64,000 nt of DNA from Syngnathus acus (taxonomy: Eukaryota > Chordata > Actinopteri > Syngnathiformes > Syngnathidae): positions 15,141,456 through 15,205,455 of the forward strand of contig NC_051095.1 in NCBI RefSeq assembly GCF_901709675.1. The letters run 5' to 3'. Below are positions 1 to 13,700 of this stretch, piece after piece (the first letter of the stretch is position 1; each line of letters opens with the position of its first letter). Below the pieces are notes generated by a model. It saw nothing but the letters and a program-made list of their open reading frames with translations, was not told the DNA's origin and ran no database searches. The position numbers were made by a program, and so were the translations under genes.

Positions 1-783
1 GGGACCGGGCTGGCCTGTGAATAGCTAAAAGCCATGAATAATTGACGCCCATTCAATTGCATTGAAAAAAATATATAACCCCAGAAATTCTCGAATAATT
101 ACATTCCTGGCTCACTTAGAGTGGTGACTGGATGGGCATTTCCATTAAAAAAACGAAATAGTGAAAAATTGTCATTGCGCTTTTTGTCCAGATCTCATGG
201 ACTGTCGCTTTTGGCCATGTTTTCTGTAAATTGCTTTTGCATTTTTATGGTGCAAACTCTGTCAAATTAAATTAAAAACTGTTGTGAAAAAGGTTGCTAT
301 AACATTGGCAAAAGACTGTATATCAAATTAGGAAGTGGCATACTGCCGCATACACGCAAACAGATGGACGAGCCTATGCCCAGAACAGCATAACCTCTTA
401 GGTCATAGAATCTGTTGTGTCTTGGCTCACCATCTGCCAAAAAGCAATATTTGTCTTTCCTCACAGTGCAGATGCATTGCACTGAGTTCTATGGCTTCGA
501 TTCTCAGTGTCTTGCTTGAGCGTTGAAAACTGAATCCCAGTGGGCCATCTCCAGTGTCAAGATTGAAAATAGCCATCATGCAGCTACAGTCCATGAAAGT
601 GCACAGCAGAAGCTGTCTGAATACTTGAATTGTGGAAACATGGACTAGAGCCCAGATGATTGGGGTGGTTAGATCATCTGATGGCCATGGAGATGACCTC
701 TTTCACCTTTTCACCTCAAAAGTACTGTACCTCTTGTTTATTGAATCAATTAGGGGTTTAAGGAAGCATTTCCCAACCTTTAC

Positions 784-3700
784 CTGTTGAAACACCTGTA
801 GTGGGCAACCTGATGTCTTTGTGGTAATGGCAACTGAGCATTGAGGGCTTCCAGAAGTTCCTTGTCATGGCGCAAAGCTTCCCTCCATGGAGACCAGTAG
901 AATCTGGGAATCGCTGTTGTGTTAAACTTCTCATGAGGAATCTCATTCAGTGGGGCAGAGTATCCTGATGGAAGAAAAGATGAGTTAAAAATGGCCCAGA
1001 AAGAGGACTTTTAATAAAGTCATTGTGACCACCCCAATCTGATTATAAACCCTATTAGGAGAGGCCTGGAGGAGGAGGAGGAGGAAGGGGGGGGGGGGGG
1101 GGGGGGGTCAAATTTAAATGATCCATTTTTGGACTTCAGATTATAATTTATGAAAGACTCCATTTTTACTTGTTATCATGAAATTGGAACTGATTGCTTG
1201 GTCAATATGATCTGCATTTTTTTCAAGATAGTGTGCCATTTTTGATTTTTAATCAAATGTCATTTTTGTAGAGTTTGCTAGCTGACATAGTAGTAACAAA
1301 ATATGCTACCATACAACATGCCGAAGCCACATTATGAAGCAAGTATCATTGCAGCGAGCGCCAAACATTATTTGGATAAATGAATTATGGTGTTTGAAAA
1401 TGGGGAAAACTAAATTGGCAACATGCAAAGTTTACAACTCAGAGAAGCAACAATTCCGACAGCTTACCTGTCATTACAAAACCTACTTGGTTTTACAGAT
1501 ATGTTTACAGTTTAGCTAAGCAATAGCTTGTAAATTATTACGCTATAGGTTAGTTAAGCATTTAATTGGGGAGACAATTAAGTTTTTAGTTTAGTTAGTT
1601 ATTGCACTATACACCAAACAAGGTGCCAAGGCCTCCCAGGCTTACAAGACACTGAAAAACAAACACATTGCGAGTGATCAAGCAAAACAACTCATCACAG
1701 GAATTATCAGACAGAAACTAAAACAAATTTTAACAAAATGTAAAGTGACCATATTCAATCTGGTTTTGAAAAAGAGCAGCAAAAAGTGTTTACTGGATGT
1801 GACTTACTTCCAACGATCCAGCAGCAGTACAGCAGCCGTAATATACTACATTTCAATGCAATGAATTGTCACTACAGTGACAAATTCTCAGTGTGAATAA
1901 CATAAAACATTTATGCGAAGCGGCAAGCATAACAATGCTTTCATTTTTTTGTGACTACAAGGCAGAAACTCTACAAGCATTGGCTTAGTCCCCCCCAGCA
2001 TTAGGCTGAACTAGCCGTTCTACTTGTGTCACACTGCGGCCGGCGTCCTTTAGGCACAGTGCAGCACCGTTTACCTGGAGCGAGGACATCAGGACTGCCC
2101 TTCTTTGATAGCGTCTTCTGAAGGTTCATAACCAGGCTATGCTTACCAGCGGTAGTGAAAGCTTGGTTCTCCTTTCCTCCTTGAGGCTTTTGGATGATTT
2201 GCGGGGGAGGAACAGCCACTGGATGGGCCTAAGAAAGGGACAATTAGATTGGTTGCAGTCAAAGGGTTTTAGGAGTTCACTTTAATCGTGCCTCTGAGCT
2301 ACAGGGGACACAGTTCTGCAAAGTTTTCTAAAGTAAGAAAGGACATAGGGGTGATCCAAGCATTCCTCCGAGACTATAACACAGACTAAAGATGCGCCTG
2401 ATAGGAATGAACGACAAAGGCAATGTGAAATTTGCCAAAGCTGGAGACTAAATACATTCCTGTAATGATAGATAAATAGACCACAGTCCCTCAATTGAGG
2501 AAGGTGTCATGTCTTAAATCTTGTGCCTTCCCCAGAGATTTGATATACCTTCACAATGAGATAAATGACAAAGAGCTGTATCAAAACGTTTGCCTTTGAA
2601 AGGATAAGTTGAATTATACTGACACTGTTAGAGAGTTTTTCATTTAAATCTCAGAAGGTATGTCATAAGGTCCTGCCATCCATTTTCCATAGTGTTTTTT
2701 TTACCCACATTTAGTCAGGTGAGCCAATGAAAGCTGACTTCAGGGTATCAAAAGTGGTACAGTCCTGCCATTTGAGTATAAATATGGCCCTTTCGTTTTC
2801 TTTTTGCTCCTTGAGTCATGACCGAACTGTTCCTTATGCTTCAAATCCCAAAATTCACATCATCCTACTTGAACCAGGAAGTATCATATTTGCTAGGTTG
2901 TTTTCAATTTTGTACGTGTTTTTGCTGTTTGATTAAAGAGATCGAAATAGTTTTACAGCCACAGAACTTAAAATACTGTAGCAGGATGTAGCCTGTAACA
3001 GTTTGATTCTGGCTGACAAAATATTTGTGTTTCGTACTCCAGCTTTTATGGATAATAACAATAAAATACTCTAATTGTCTATAGGTGTAATTGATGTCAT
3101 CCAAACACCCATTGTTTGACTAATAGTGCTCTGTGATTGATGCTTTTATGTCACATTCATGATTTTTTAAAAACAATTGCAGTCGCTATGAGTCATGTGT
3201 GTCTATGTCTTACACTCATGGCGTTGTGAGCACTGTTGGCCACGTTCTCCAGCGTGAATCTCTCAGCCCGCTTCAGTCTCTCTTGAAACATGCGAGAACC
3301 TCGATTGGACGGAAGGTTGAGTTCCTCAATCATCACGTCTTTTGGAACGCTGACCTTCTTCCCCAGATTCAGCCTCCCTGACGCAAGGCAAATGTGTTAG
3401 CAGTCACACAATCCACACACATGGCGTCGCTGTGAAGTAAACGGGTACAGGTACATCATGTGTGACCTGGCCACATTTCGCTTTATCACATTTTACTTCT
3501 TATCAGTAGCAAGCCATGCATCTGGTACCCGTATTTTTCAGTAGATTATTTATTGCATTAAACAAAAGTGCAATAGGCCAGCACGTAAATGCCATGTACA
3601 TCATTGAGTTGCACTTGAACATATACCTTAGATGAGAAAATGTATAATTCTATATGTAGTTACTAATCAATCAAGTCATGTACGCTTAGCGAGTGGCAAT

Positions 3701-4663
3701 GAAAGATGGCCGCCATTGACTTGCCCAGCAAGTGGTATTAGGAGTCCATCAAACACGCTGGTGCTTTGGCCTTGTGAATATGAATTTGAATTCTGATTGG
3801 TTCAAGAAACCATTTCTAATATATCTTGGTCTGGCCCAATGAAGATTAGATTGACACTGAAGCACATAGAAGCTAAAGTCTAACATATCTAACATCCACA
3901 AACATGCCTTGAAAGAGTGGAGGCAAGCAAATAATATGAACTGAAGAGAGTTAACTCCCTTGAATAAATGAATACAATTTCATGGAATAGATATTAGAAA
4001 TGGGGTTGCACTCTAAATGTAGGACACCACCGCTTTCTGCTAGAACCAAGCTGCAACAGAGGAGTGCTGATTTAAATAATATCACATATGTATAATTAAG
4101 TTAAAATCCACAGAGCTCCGCTTTTTTTGCTATCATGGCCACGCAGAGACACTGAAATAGCCTCAAGATGATGTCAGTGCCAGTATTTATTGTTGTCCAA
4201 GGTTGCAAGGGTAACCGGACATATAAATAGGAATCTCGAGATGAAAGGCACCCCCCCCAATGAAAGGATAGCCTTATTTCCCGCACATGATAAGTGTTTG
4301 GAGAAGCCGAAGCATTCGGAGGAGCGGCCCGGGCATGAAACCTGCTGGCAGGAGTCGCATTTTGCTGAGGTTAGGGGAACGCTCTTTCAAAGCTTAGCTG
4401 TCGGGGAAACACTGGAGAACAAACACAGCGGATGGGATGCTCCTTTCTGGAATGTTTGGAGAACAAGTCGGTGCTATGGGGATTTGGATGTGCAGTGTCT
4501 CCAGGCAGCCTTTACATTTTGAGTACAGTATCATGTTTATGTGGGTCATTTGAAAGCGCGTCGTCTTCATTACGTACTTACCTCCTCTGGCCTCTTTAGA
4601 CAGCATCTGAGCCTGCAACATTCTCTGCTTGGTGACGTCATCCAGACCCAAATGCGTGAACAT
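784..4663 (-). CDS. myoz: Myozenin (calsarcin/FATZ family), 3' end beyond the window
   Basis: Myozenins are sarcomeric Z-disc proteins that bind alpha-actinin, filamin C and telethonin and tether calcineurin. Four coding exons fit on the minus strand: 4582-4663, 3214-3377, 2075-2228 and 784-964, all with GT-AG borders and compatible phases (193 codons plus 2 nt). The start MFTHLG at 4663 resembles MYOZ2; an in-frame upstream ATG at 4681 would add six residues. The second exon carries the family signature LGKKVSVPKDVMIEEL followed by SNRGSRMF. The third ends SPDVLAPG and joins YSAPLNEIPHEKFNTTAIP and SPWREAL in the fourth, the family's conserved C-terminal block. The final exon (after FN-R) is not found in 1-783, so the gene runs off the left edge. 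The C-terminal block favours MYOZ2 and parts of the N-terminal block resemble MYOZ3, so the paralogue is not settled. Membership of the family is secure. Confidence 0.88.
1066..1107. repeat. (GGA)n followed by a 21-bp poly-G run
   Basis: A short GGA-rich stretch passes into 21 consecutive G residues (1087-1107) inside the myozenin intron between the exons ending at 784 and starting at 2228. Such G runs are prone to length error in assembly. Confidence 0.9.
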
Positions 4664-7600
4664 CACGTCCCTATGATACAATTATACATTTGATTTGAAT
4701 CAGTGGGATTATGATTTGATTTGTATAGTTTCTTGACAGTACTGTGAATGGGGCATTCCCTTCCAATATATTAGTTCATTTTAAGAAAAGTATATAAATA
4801 CCTCGATATATTTTAAATTGGTGCACTTGTATCTTAAAATAAAAAAAGATCTTCCAATTCAAATGTTTTTTTTTACATCTTTATTGTCAGCCATATAGCT
4901 TAATTACCCAAGTTATATTTCAATGATTATGGAAAACAAGAAAAAAAAATGCAATTTAAAGAACACACGTTGGTGTTTTTTTGTTTTTTTAATCGATAGC
5001 AAAAAAAGACAAAAAAAGTGATTTTACAGTTATTTATGAATTAGTTTAAGGATATATGGGTATATGGTTGTGGCTAAAACAATTTGCGAGTCACAAGCCG
5101 TGCTACATTTGTAAACACACTGGGCAAAAAAGTTAAACTAAACCACTGAACTATTCTTAATGATGTGATGCTATAGCCTAATACTACTGTAATATTTATT
5201 CCATGCATGGAAGCTTCTTAATGATGTTTGTAGACTGCACAGCTGCCGTTATTAATTTTGATCCGTCTTTAATACTGCTACTCAAACATACGTTGATTTC
5301 ATCTGCCAAATCAAATCCAATATGACTTTTGATCCAGTAGAAGTCTCTTGGGCAAGTACAACATTCACTTTCCACCTGCGTTATATGAAATGAGAGATTG
5401 AGCTCACCTTTCATGGGGGAAGCAATTGGATTAGTAGGATTGCTTTTCTTTGGTAACTATCAACATCAAAAGCATTCCCTTGCAACTACACTGCAGTGCA
5501 AGCAAATTACAAAAGGATTATTTTGCAACAAAGAAAAAAAAGGTGTGCAGGCCATGATTGATGGTGTATGTATGCAATGATAATCTTGCATCTGCCGCCT
5601 TACCTGAGCGTCCTAGCTGTTGTCTGTCTGTGTGTGGGGTGTCACAGCTGATCTGGGTGGCTATGGGGTTTATCCCGTACCGGGACAGGAAGCCTCCTCA
5701 CAGCTATGTGACACTCCCCAAACAGAGAAGGAATAGCCAGTATAAAACGCATCACGGAATGCCTCGGGCTCTTAGCTCACCGGGTTATTTTAACATGAGT
5801 GATGACGGATGAACGCAGTGATTAGGGGGATGGGGCAAGTATAAAGATTTTCATCCTGACCTCAAAGCTCTTTGCTAATAAAAACACATTCTGGCTGTTT
5901 CCGTGTGAGCGCCTCCAAACAGCTGGCATGCGGACTGTGACACAAGGCCAGGCAAACAACTTCTATTCTGTATGCACAAATATTATTAGTGAGTCACCTA
6001 ATTTTTCCCTTTTTTTCTGTAAAATGGCATACACAGCTATAAACTCATTGGACCACCTGTTTTTCCCAAAAATATCATTCCAGTTTATGTCAAGGAGCAA
6101 CCGCAGTGTCGCCAGTATTTGTCCTCCTTTTGCACATAACAGCTTTTAATTTCAACACAATATATTTTACATCTAAATTGGATTTTAAAAATGGGTTTTG
6201 TAGCAGTACATTTATCTGACTTGCTTGCAGCCAACGCAGGTTCATTTCCTACTCAGTGAGTGTGAAAATGACTGGTTATAGGTGTCTTTGTGCCAATACC
6301 TGCAATTAGGTGGCAGCTAGCTGAGAATGTAGTCTGTCTTTCCTGAAGTCAGCTGGGAGATACTCCAGCTCCCCGTGACCTTAAACACGCTAAAGATAGT
6401 ACACAAAATGTATGGATGCGTTTCAGTAGGGTTCAAAAGTGCAGTTTCTGTTTCTTCTAAAGTTCAAATAGTCAAACGTTTTGATGACAGCCTTTTCATT
6501 CACCTTTCAGACTAAATTGTTGTTGTTCATTTCACTATTGTCTTAGTATTTCTCCACTGACATCACCTGACAGCTGCAATTTATTTGAAATTTTATTAAA
6601 ACTCAAACTATAAGGGTTCCTTACTTTACAACAGAGTTTCGTTCCTACAGTGGGAAAAGTCATGTACATAGGTCAGAATGCTCCAGTTTATTGCTAACCT
6701 GAGCCCAAATTGAAAGATTATGGCAGATTCCGCGATTAGAGTAAATGTTTTCATGAAAATCACATCTAGAGCATACGAAATACAAAGCAGTCATATGTCA
6801 AACGTTCAGTGCGGCGGTGCTTGAGCTTGCCTTCTTGTGTCACGTCAGCATATATTTTTGATGTGCAGCCTATATGTAACATTAACATTTCTGTATCTTT
6901 GTAAACGAAGGAATAAACATCACATTTAAAATATTTCTTTTTTGGGGAGTTTTTGTTTGATATAATACATTTTAAATGTAATTCCAAACCATTATACACA
7001 GTTTGTGGAATCCTGTTGGCCTTTAAAGTGGATTTTATGTACTGCACAGATTGATTCATTGAGAACAGCAGACATCTGGGAGGAAAGCATATTTTTCTTT
7101 TTATCTCTGCTGAGATTAGATATCGATTTTGCACCTTCTCGGCTCCACAAAGCCACCATCCCTTATTAGAAAGCCTCGCGGTCTCTGAGAGAAAATGCGG
7201 TGTCATTTAAGGCGGAAAAAAAAACCTCATCAGCAGACTAACCATTAAATGAGAAAAATTGTTGCCCTTTAACTCCTCTGGTGTCTCTTTGAGCACGTTT
7301 GTCTATGTACATAAATAAAAGCAGGGCAGACCCTCTAATTGTTTACTTCCTCTTACTGGTGTCACCTGTGTTTGAGCGATATGGCTTCTGTGGTGTGTTT
7401 GTGTCACATGGAGCTCCGCAGCCACCAGGCGCTGACAGCTGACACAAGAACAATGCGCACCCGTCCGCACCAAAGTACTTGTGTAATGAGAGGCCATTTA
7501 AAACAGTTTGCGCAGTCGTCCCTCAGATGAAACCCTATTGGGATATCTAATCTGATCAAGCACTGAGCTCCACAGGTAGCAGCGTTAATGGCAAACGCGA

Positions 7601-7727
7601 ACACTGTGCAATTAATGGCTTGTTGAAACGAAGTCTGGACTTTTTCCATTCACTTGCAGGTGCCTTTGGGAATACTGGTGGAAGTGCGCCGTACTTTGTA
7701 GTTTGACTTTCAGTCTCGGGTGTCAGA
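4664..7727. other. Intergenic region between divergent myozenin and gucy1b2
   Basis: The two flanking genes are divergently transcribed, so this 3-kb stretch should hold both promoters and any non-coding first exons. I see no convincing coding exon. A possible acceptor (ATAG) lies just upstream of the myozenin ATG, suggesting a separate 5' UTR exon further right, but its position cannot be fixed. The rest is AT-rich unique sequence with short T and A runs. Confidence 0.5.
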
Positions 7728-10700
7728 ATGTATGGGCTGCTGTGTGAGAGTCTGCACGACTTCATCAAGGAGTCGTACGGGGACGATGTGTGGAAGCTGG
7801 TCAGGGAGAGAGCAGATGTCCGGCTGCATTCTTTTGTCACTCATCAGGTATCCTCCAAAATTACGCAAATGTATGCTGCATGTACAAATGTAATTGCCGC
7901 CTCATTGTGTAGATTAGGAAAAGTATTCATCTGCAGTAGAATTTCCTATGGCAGCCTAACATTAGAACTATTAAAAAAAAAAAAAAATCAGTTTACCTAA
8001 AGGTCTACTTTAATAGGTTTACGGTTACCTGAGGTGCATTTGAAGGTGAGGAGAAGTGAAGACCGTTCTTGCAATTTTTTTTCCCTTGATCTGATGATCT
8101 GAAGCTCCTGGGAGCATACCTCATTATATTCTAAAGGTCTTCTTAAAATAAATTCTCTGGTGTATTTTTGTACTTGTAGGTGTATAGCGAGAGTGTGATT
8201 CCTCGCATTGCAAAGGCAGCCAGTGGGGTGACAGGGACACCCTACAATGAGCTGATGAACTCCTGGGGGGTCTACTTCCTGGGATTTGTAGGGAAGTACG
8301 GCTATGACAGGATTCTCAAGGTGACCAAAGATCTCACATTCAGTTGTTGTATGTTTGTCGCAAAACAAACTTTAGGAAGAACAGTTGGATTCTACCAAAA
8401 GTAAGCGCTATAGTCTCAGTGTCCTGCATCTTGGGACACAGATGATATGTAGATATGTATTTTTCAGAAGCAACTACTCCCCACTCAGCCTGAAATACAG
8501 TATATTAATTTGTTTGTGTGTCATGAGTAGAGATGAGTTGATGGCCCATCTACAGTATGCAGTCCACCCTGGCTAAGGAAATGTGGATGGTGGGACTAAA
8601 ACAGACATTATATTTCATTTATGTTTCTGCTCCCAGGTGCTGGGCCGTCATGTCCGTGACTTTGTCAATGGCCTTGACAACCTCCACGAGTATCTGCGGT
8701 TCAGCTACCCCAAGGTGCAGCCCCCAACCTTCTTCTGCCAGGAGGAATCTGCCACTGGAGTCACCCTTCACTACAGGTCTGAGAATCGAATGGAGTTCCA
8801 TGCATTAATCATACGTTCTGAGGGATCATAGGATTAACAGTGCGCAATTTGCTAGAATGCACTTGGCCATTTCAAGGTTCCTAGTTTTGGGAATGGTTGC
8901 TGGGGAAGTTCCAGTTCTCAGTCATTGCCAAAGAGCAGATACAAACATGCAACTCCAATGCTCTCCGAAAAGCATGTCCATGCGATCTTGTTGGTGCATC
9001 CAGCATGTTCGACAATGTTCAAACCGTACTCCACTGATCCAACTTTGTGATCTGCAGGAGTAAGCGCAAAGGCTACCTGCACTATGCCATGGGTCAGCTG
9101 AGACAGATGGGGAAGCAGTTCTATGACACTGACATCCATGTGGAGGTCTTGTCTGAGCAGATGGTGGGGGACTACTCTCATGTCACCATGAGGTAGGCAA
9201 GCACACGCATTAAATGCAAAAACAGCACAGAAAGGCAGACGTGCTAAGCACATGTACCGCATTGCAGCCTGAATTCAAGAGATCTATACAGCATGGTGAA
9301 AATCAAACTTTGCATTCATCCATCCATTTTCCAGAATATATTGGGTGACTCAGAGCGTATAATTTTAACAGTCATTGCCCGTGCTTTACTGAACAGCTTG
9401 ACTTCTCGCCAGTCCTATGATCCCACCGGTATAAATATTTCAAGACTAGCAGTAAATAGGGGACTCAAACGTCCTCTTAAATATGGTTCAGCTGAAGAGG
9501 AGATTCCGAAAAAGGGTGATTAGTTGACATCAAGGCTTACGCGTCGATTTGGAGTCGTATAGTCAAATCATCGACTAATTGTTTCAACTTCTAGCGTGTT
9601 GATATTTTATGAATTAGAATGCATGGCACAGCTTGACGCCGCTCTTTCTTCCTTGTCACCACTTTATCCTTTAACGCAAGATGGCTGTACTTTTGGTAAT
9701 CATTTGGTGTCCCTTAAGGCTGAACTTTGACAACTCCGCTTACCGCTACATCATGAAGGAAGATGAGGAAGAGCAGGAGATTCTGCCAATTACCTCTGAT
9801 TTCTTCTTTGAAGTCTTCCCCTTCAACATCGTCTTCAGACAGGTCAAAGCTGCACGTGAGTAAAATTCTGGAACATACCTGAGAAGTGACTCATTGCTTT
9901 GAATCTCCAGGACATGGTGGTGCACAATGTTGGCTCGGGACTTTCGACAGTCTTCCCTGATTTAGATGGAAAAAAGATCAATGATGCCTTTTTGCTGGCT
10001 CGTCCCCTGGTGGAGTTCACGTGGAACATGGTGATGTAGCTCTTCCCGCATTGTCGTACCAAGCAAAGTGGCAAATTTGTCATTGTCTGAAACAAGTAGA
10101 CTGCAATGTACGAGTGCTGTGAGTGTTTGTTTTTGTGGGTTCCTAGATCATCTCCCATCCCAACAACTTGTTTGAGATCATGTCCAAGGAACCTGTGAAA
10201 AGAGAGAGGAATCTCCACAACCGAGTCCAGAGTAAGAGTGGAAGCCATGTAAACAGTCGCAGGGGTGTGTGTCCGCTGGGCAAGGGCTCACTTATACGTC
10301 GTTTTCCTGTACACACGTAGACCTCTCACATGATGAGGGGAAAAAATGGTTTAGGAGTCATTCCAAAACTGGAATTATTTAAGAATTGAATAATTTATTT
10401 TGTCATTATTTTGATGTTATCAAGAAAAAAGGCAAATAATAAACCATCGATACCATAGTATATTTTGTAGTGCTGGGTGTAACCTTATTATAGATACTTA
10501 AGCACCTGGAAAACACATCTAGAAAATATTGATGGATCCGTCGATTATAATTAAAAAAAAATAAAAAATAAAAAGTTCTATTGTATTTGAATAGTTTAAT
10601 TTATTTTGATTAGTATTGCTCCAATTATATTGACAGGTTTGGAAAAGATTTTGGGTTGTGAATGTGTCAGAAGAAGCCTTCAGGACTAGCTTTAATGCAG

Positions 10701-13700
10701 CCCTTCTTGTTTTTATTTTCAACTTTGATAATATTAACACGTGCTTCTTTCAATGCAATTCAAAAAAGAGAGTGGTACTTTCTGACCACAAGAAAAAAAT
10801 GTCAAATGCAGCAGGAATTAGGCCTGGTAATTATCATAATGTGTTGATATTGTGCGGTAGATGTTAAGAAATTTGCCACATATCCTTGTTTAAGTAACAA
10901 GGGGGGGTTTAAAAATGTTTTAACACTTTTCTAGCTTGTTAAAAAGATACATCTAGTACAGATACATACAGAAAATGAAATGTTTAGATCCCTTAAATTT
11001 GGGTGCTATTTGGACTTGCATTAGGAATGTCTTTTGTACCACCAACCGTTTTTTTACAAAAAGTAATATTTTAACGGAACTGGCATAAAAACACATTCTT
11101 AAGAAAATGCCATTCACCCTTCTGCTTACTTGTACTTTGCAGATTCCGACTACGAAAATGCCAATCGGTCTGCAGATGTGGACGTGGAGCTCATGGCTTT
11201 TCAGTCCATTATTGGAGACGATTACAAAGGTTTTGACTTGGATCTCTGTTTGGCACAAAACGAGAGTGCTCACACAAGAAACTCTTTTGGAAGTAAAACA
11301 GCAATGTGAGGTTTGATTGAATATACATTTCATCACGCCCCTGTTTCAGATGGCAACAGCGCTAACGCCATGGAGAGCTGGGGTGACGGTAGCCGATGCC
11401 TGAAACTGAAAGGACAAATGCGATACATGCCCGAGTGGGAGTCCATCATCTTCCTTGGAACACCTGTGTAAGAATAACATGAACCAACGCTCACACGCAT
11501 AAACACAAGCAGGTGCACACTCGAGGACAAAACCCCTCATGAATACTTTTTAGTTGCAAAGCAAAACATAAAGTGCAAAGAGCGCTACATCGAGTGCGCA
11601 AACTAAAAGGCTGGTGGGCACTGAATCAGTTCAGGGGCCCATTCGAGCGGCTCTCGCCATGCATGAAATGAACTGCTAATTAGCTTGTAATCAGACAGTG
11701 CCGCTCTTGTGAGCCTAATGGGAACCCATTTGCAAGCGAGAGTGTTTTTCCACAAAAAGCATTACCAAAACATCCACATCCTTCTATAAAGCACCGAATT
11801 TTGTGATGAAGTGCGCTCATGCCTACATTGAAGCTATAAGAGGCGTTACACTCTTTGTCAAATATTAAAACATTCACTGCTACACTGCAATGAAAACAAA
11901 ATTAAGACAATGTTTTAAGTTACAAGAATACAGTCAGAATGTTATGTGAAAACATTTTAAGAGTGACCATTACAACCATAAATGCAACATTATTTTTACC
12001 ATGAATGTGATCTATGACTCTGGAAAACTCGATTGAATTGAAAAAATATTCAAAAGGGAAAGTAAATCTAAAATAATGTGGTTGCACAAGTGTGCACACC
12101 CTCACAACGGGGTTGTGGCTGTGTTCAGAATTATTCAAATTCATGGAGTCTGCACACACCTGCCTCTGATTTTATCCAAATAAATACATTTCAGATGTTC
12201 CTTTAGGCCTTCTTAACGTTTTCATTTGCTTTCTAACAGAAGCCTGAAGGTTTTATGCTAACACTGATTGTTATTTTGAACTGTTCACTATTCCTCCTAC
12301 TTTGTTTATATAAAGCCTCAATTTCAACTGAAGACAAAAAATGTTCTGATGCTGTCGTCACCATGCTTCGATCTTTTTGAGCTAAGAAGTTCAACCTTTC
12401 ATCAGATCATAAAATATTTCCAACATGCTTCCTTGCCACATAAAGTAATATCCTCACAATTGCAGTGCTTTCGCAAAATGTATTAAATGCAAATTTCCCC
12501 GTTTCATTTTGTCCATCTGCCCCTGTCATTAATTTTGTTTGTGTGCATGGGCAGGATGGAAAGCCTGAGTGCCATGTTTAGAACCGGACTGTACATCAAT
12601 GACCTGAGCATGCACGACTCTAGCAGAGATTTGGTGCTGGCAGGCACACAGCAGTCGGAGGAGCTGAAAAGAGCACTCATACAGGTTTCCTCTCTTTTAG
12701 AAACATGCTCCATGTTATTTTATTTTATATAATTTAGTTTCTTTATTTAGTCCTGCACAACACAAGCAATTGTTTTGTACCGGTAATCTCTTTACTGTCT
12801 GAGTACAGGAGCAAAAGAAGTCCAGCAAGCTAGAGGAGAGCATGAAGATGCTGGACTATGAAATGAAAAAGACAGATGACCTCCTTTACAGAATGATTCC
12901 TAAGCCAGTAGCAAAGAGACTGCGCAAAGGAGAGCCGGCTGTAAACACTTGTGAGGTCAGAAATGGAACACAAAAAGCTTTCTTGCTGCACGACATATTC
13001 AAATCACGATCGTCAAATGATTTCCCCAGTGTTGCAAATAAATAAATGAGTAAATAAATAATCCAAACACTAGCAACCACATCACATCCAATGTGCCAAA
13101 ACACAATAACAAATGCTGCATCGCAAAAATCCATTGCTATTCTTTAGCTCACTTTCATCTGTCCTAGCTTTGCTTTATTTTTAGAATTGGTTCTAAATAA
13201 AGATAAGGTCCAATTTAGTATCTGTCACGATGGTTAAGCATTTTTTTGTACAGTAACAGGCCTACATACACACACATTAAAAACAATCACACTAATATTT
13301 TGGACTTTATCGACATGAAATGAATGAGTGAATATGGGTTTGCATCACCTTTTGTGTTCAAGCACAGCAACACCAAAGCTATTTGGTAGCAGGTAGTTAT
13401 CATTTGGATAAGCAAGCATACCTTCCTGCAAAACCGATGACAGTGTGTTAATTTCCTTCTTCTGCATTCATTGTGTTTCTTTCAGGTGTTCCCAGATGTG
13501 ACCATTCTTTTCAGCGACGTGGTGGGATTCACTCGCATTTGCAGCCACATCACTCCATTGCAGGTGGTGTCCATGCTCAACACCATGTACACTTTGTTTG
13601 ACACACTCAGCGAGAAGCACAGAGTCTTCAAGGTGTGCATGTTTTCCTTGGTATACCAGTATTTTCTGTGTTCATGTGTGCTCGAGTCAAGTGTGTTACC

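Noticed and set aside
6766-7206. A 146-codon minus-strand frame between myozenin and gucy1b2
   Set aside because: Composition is low-complexity AT-rich, there is no recognisable domain, and no splice or promoter context ties it to a gene.
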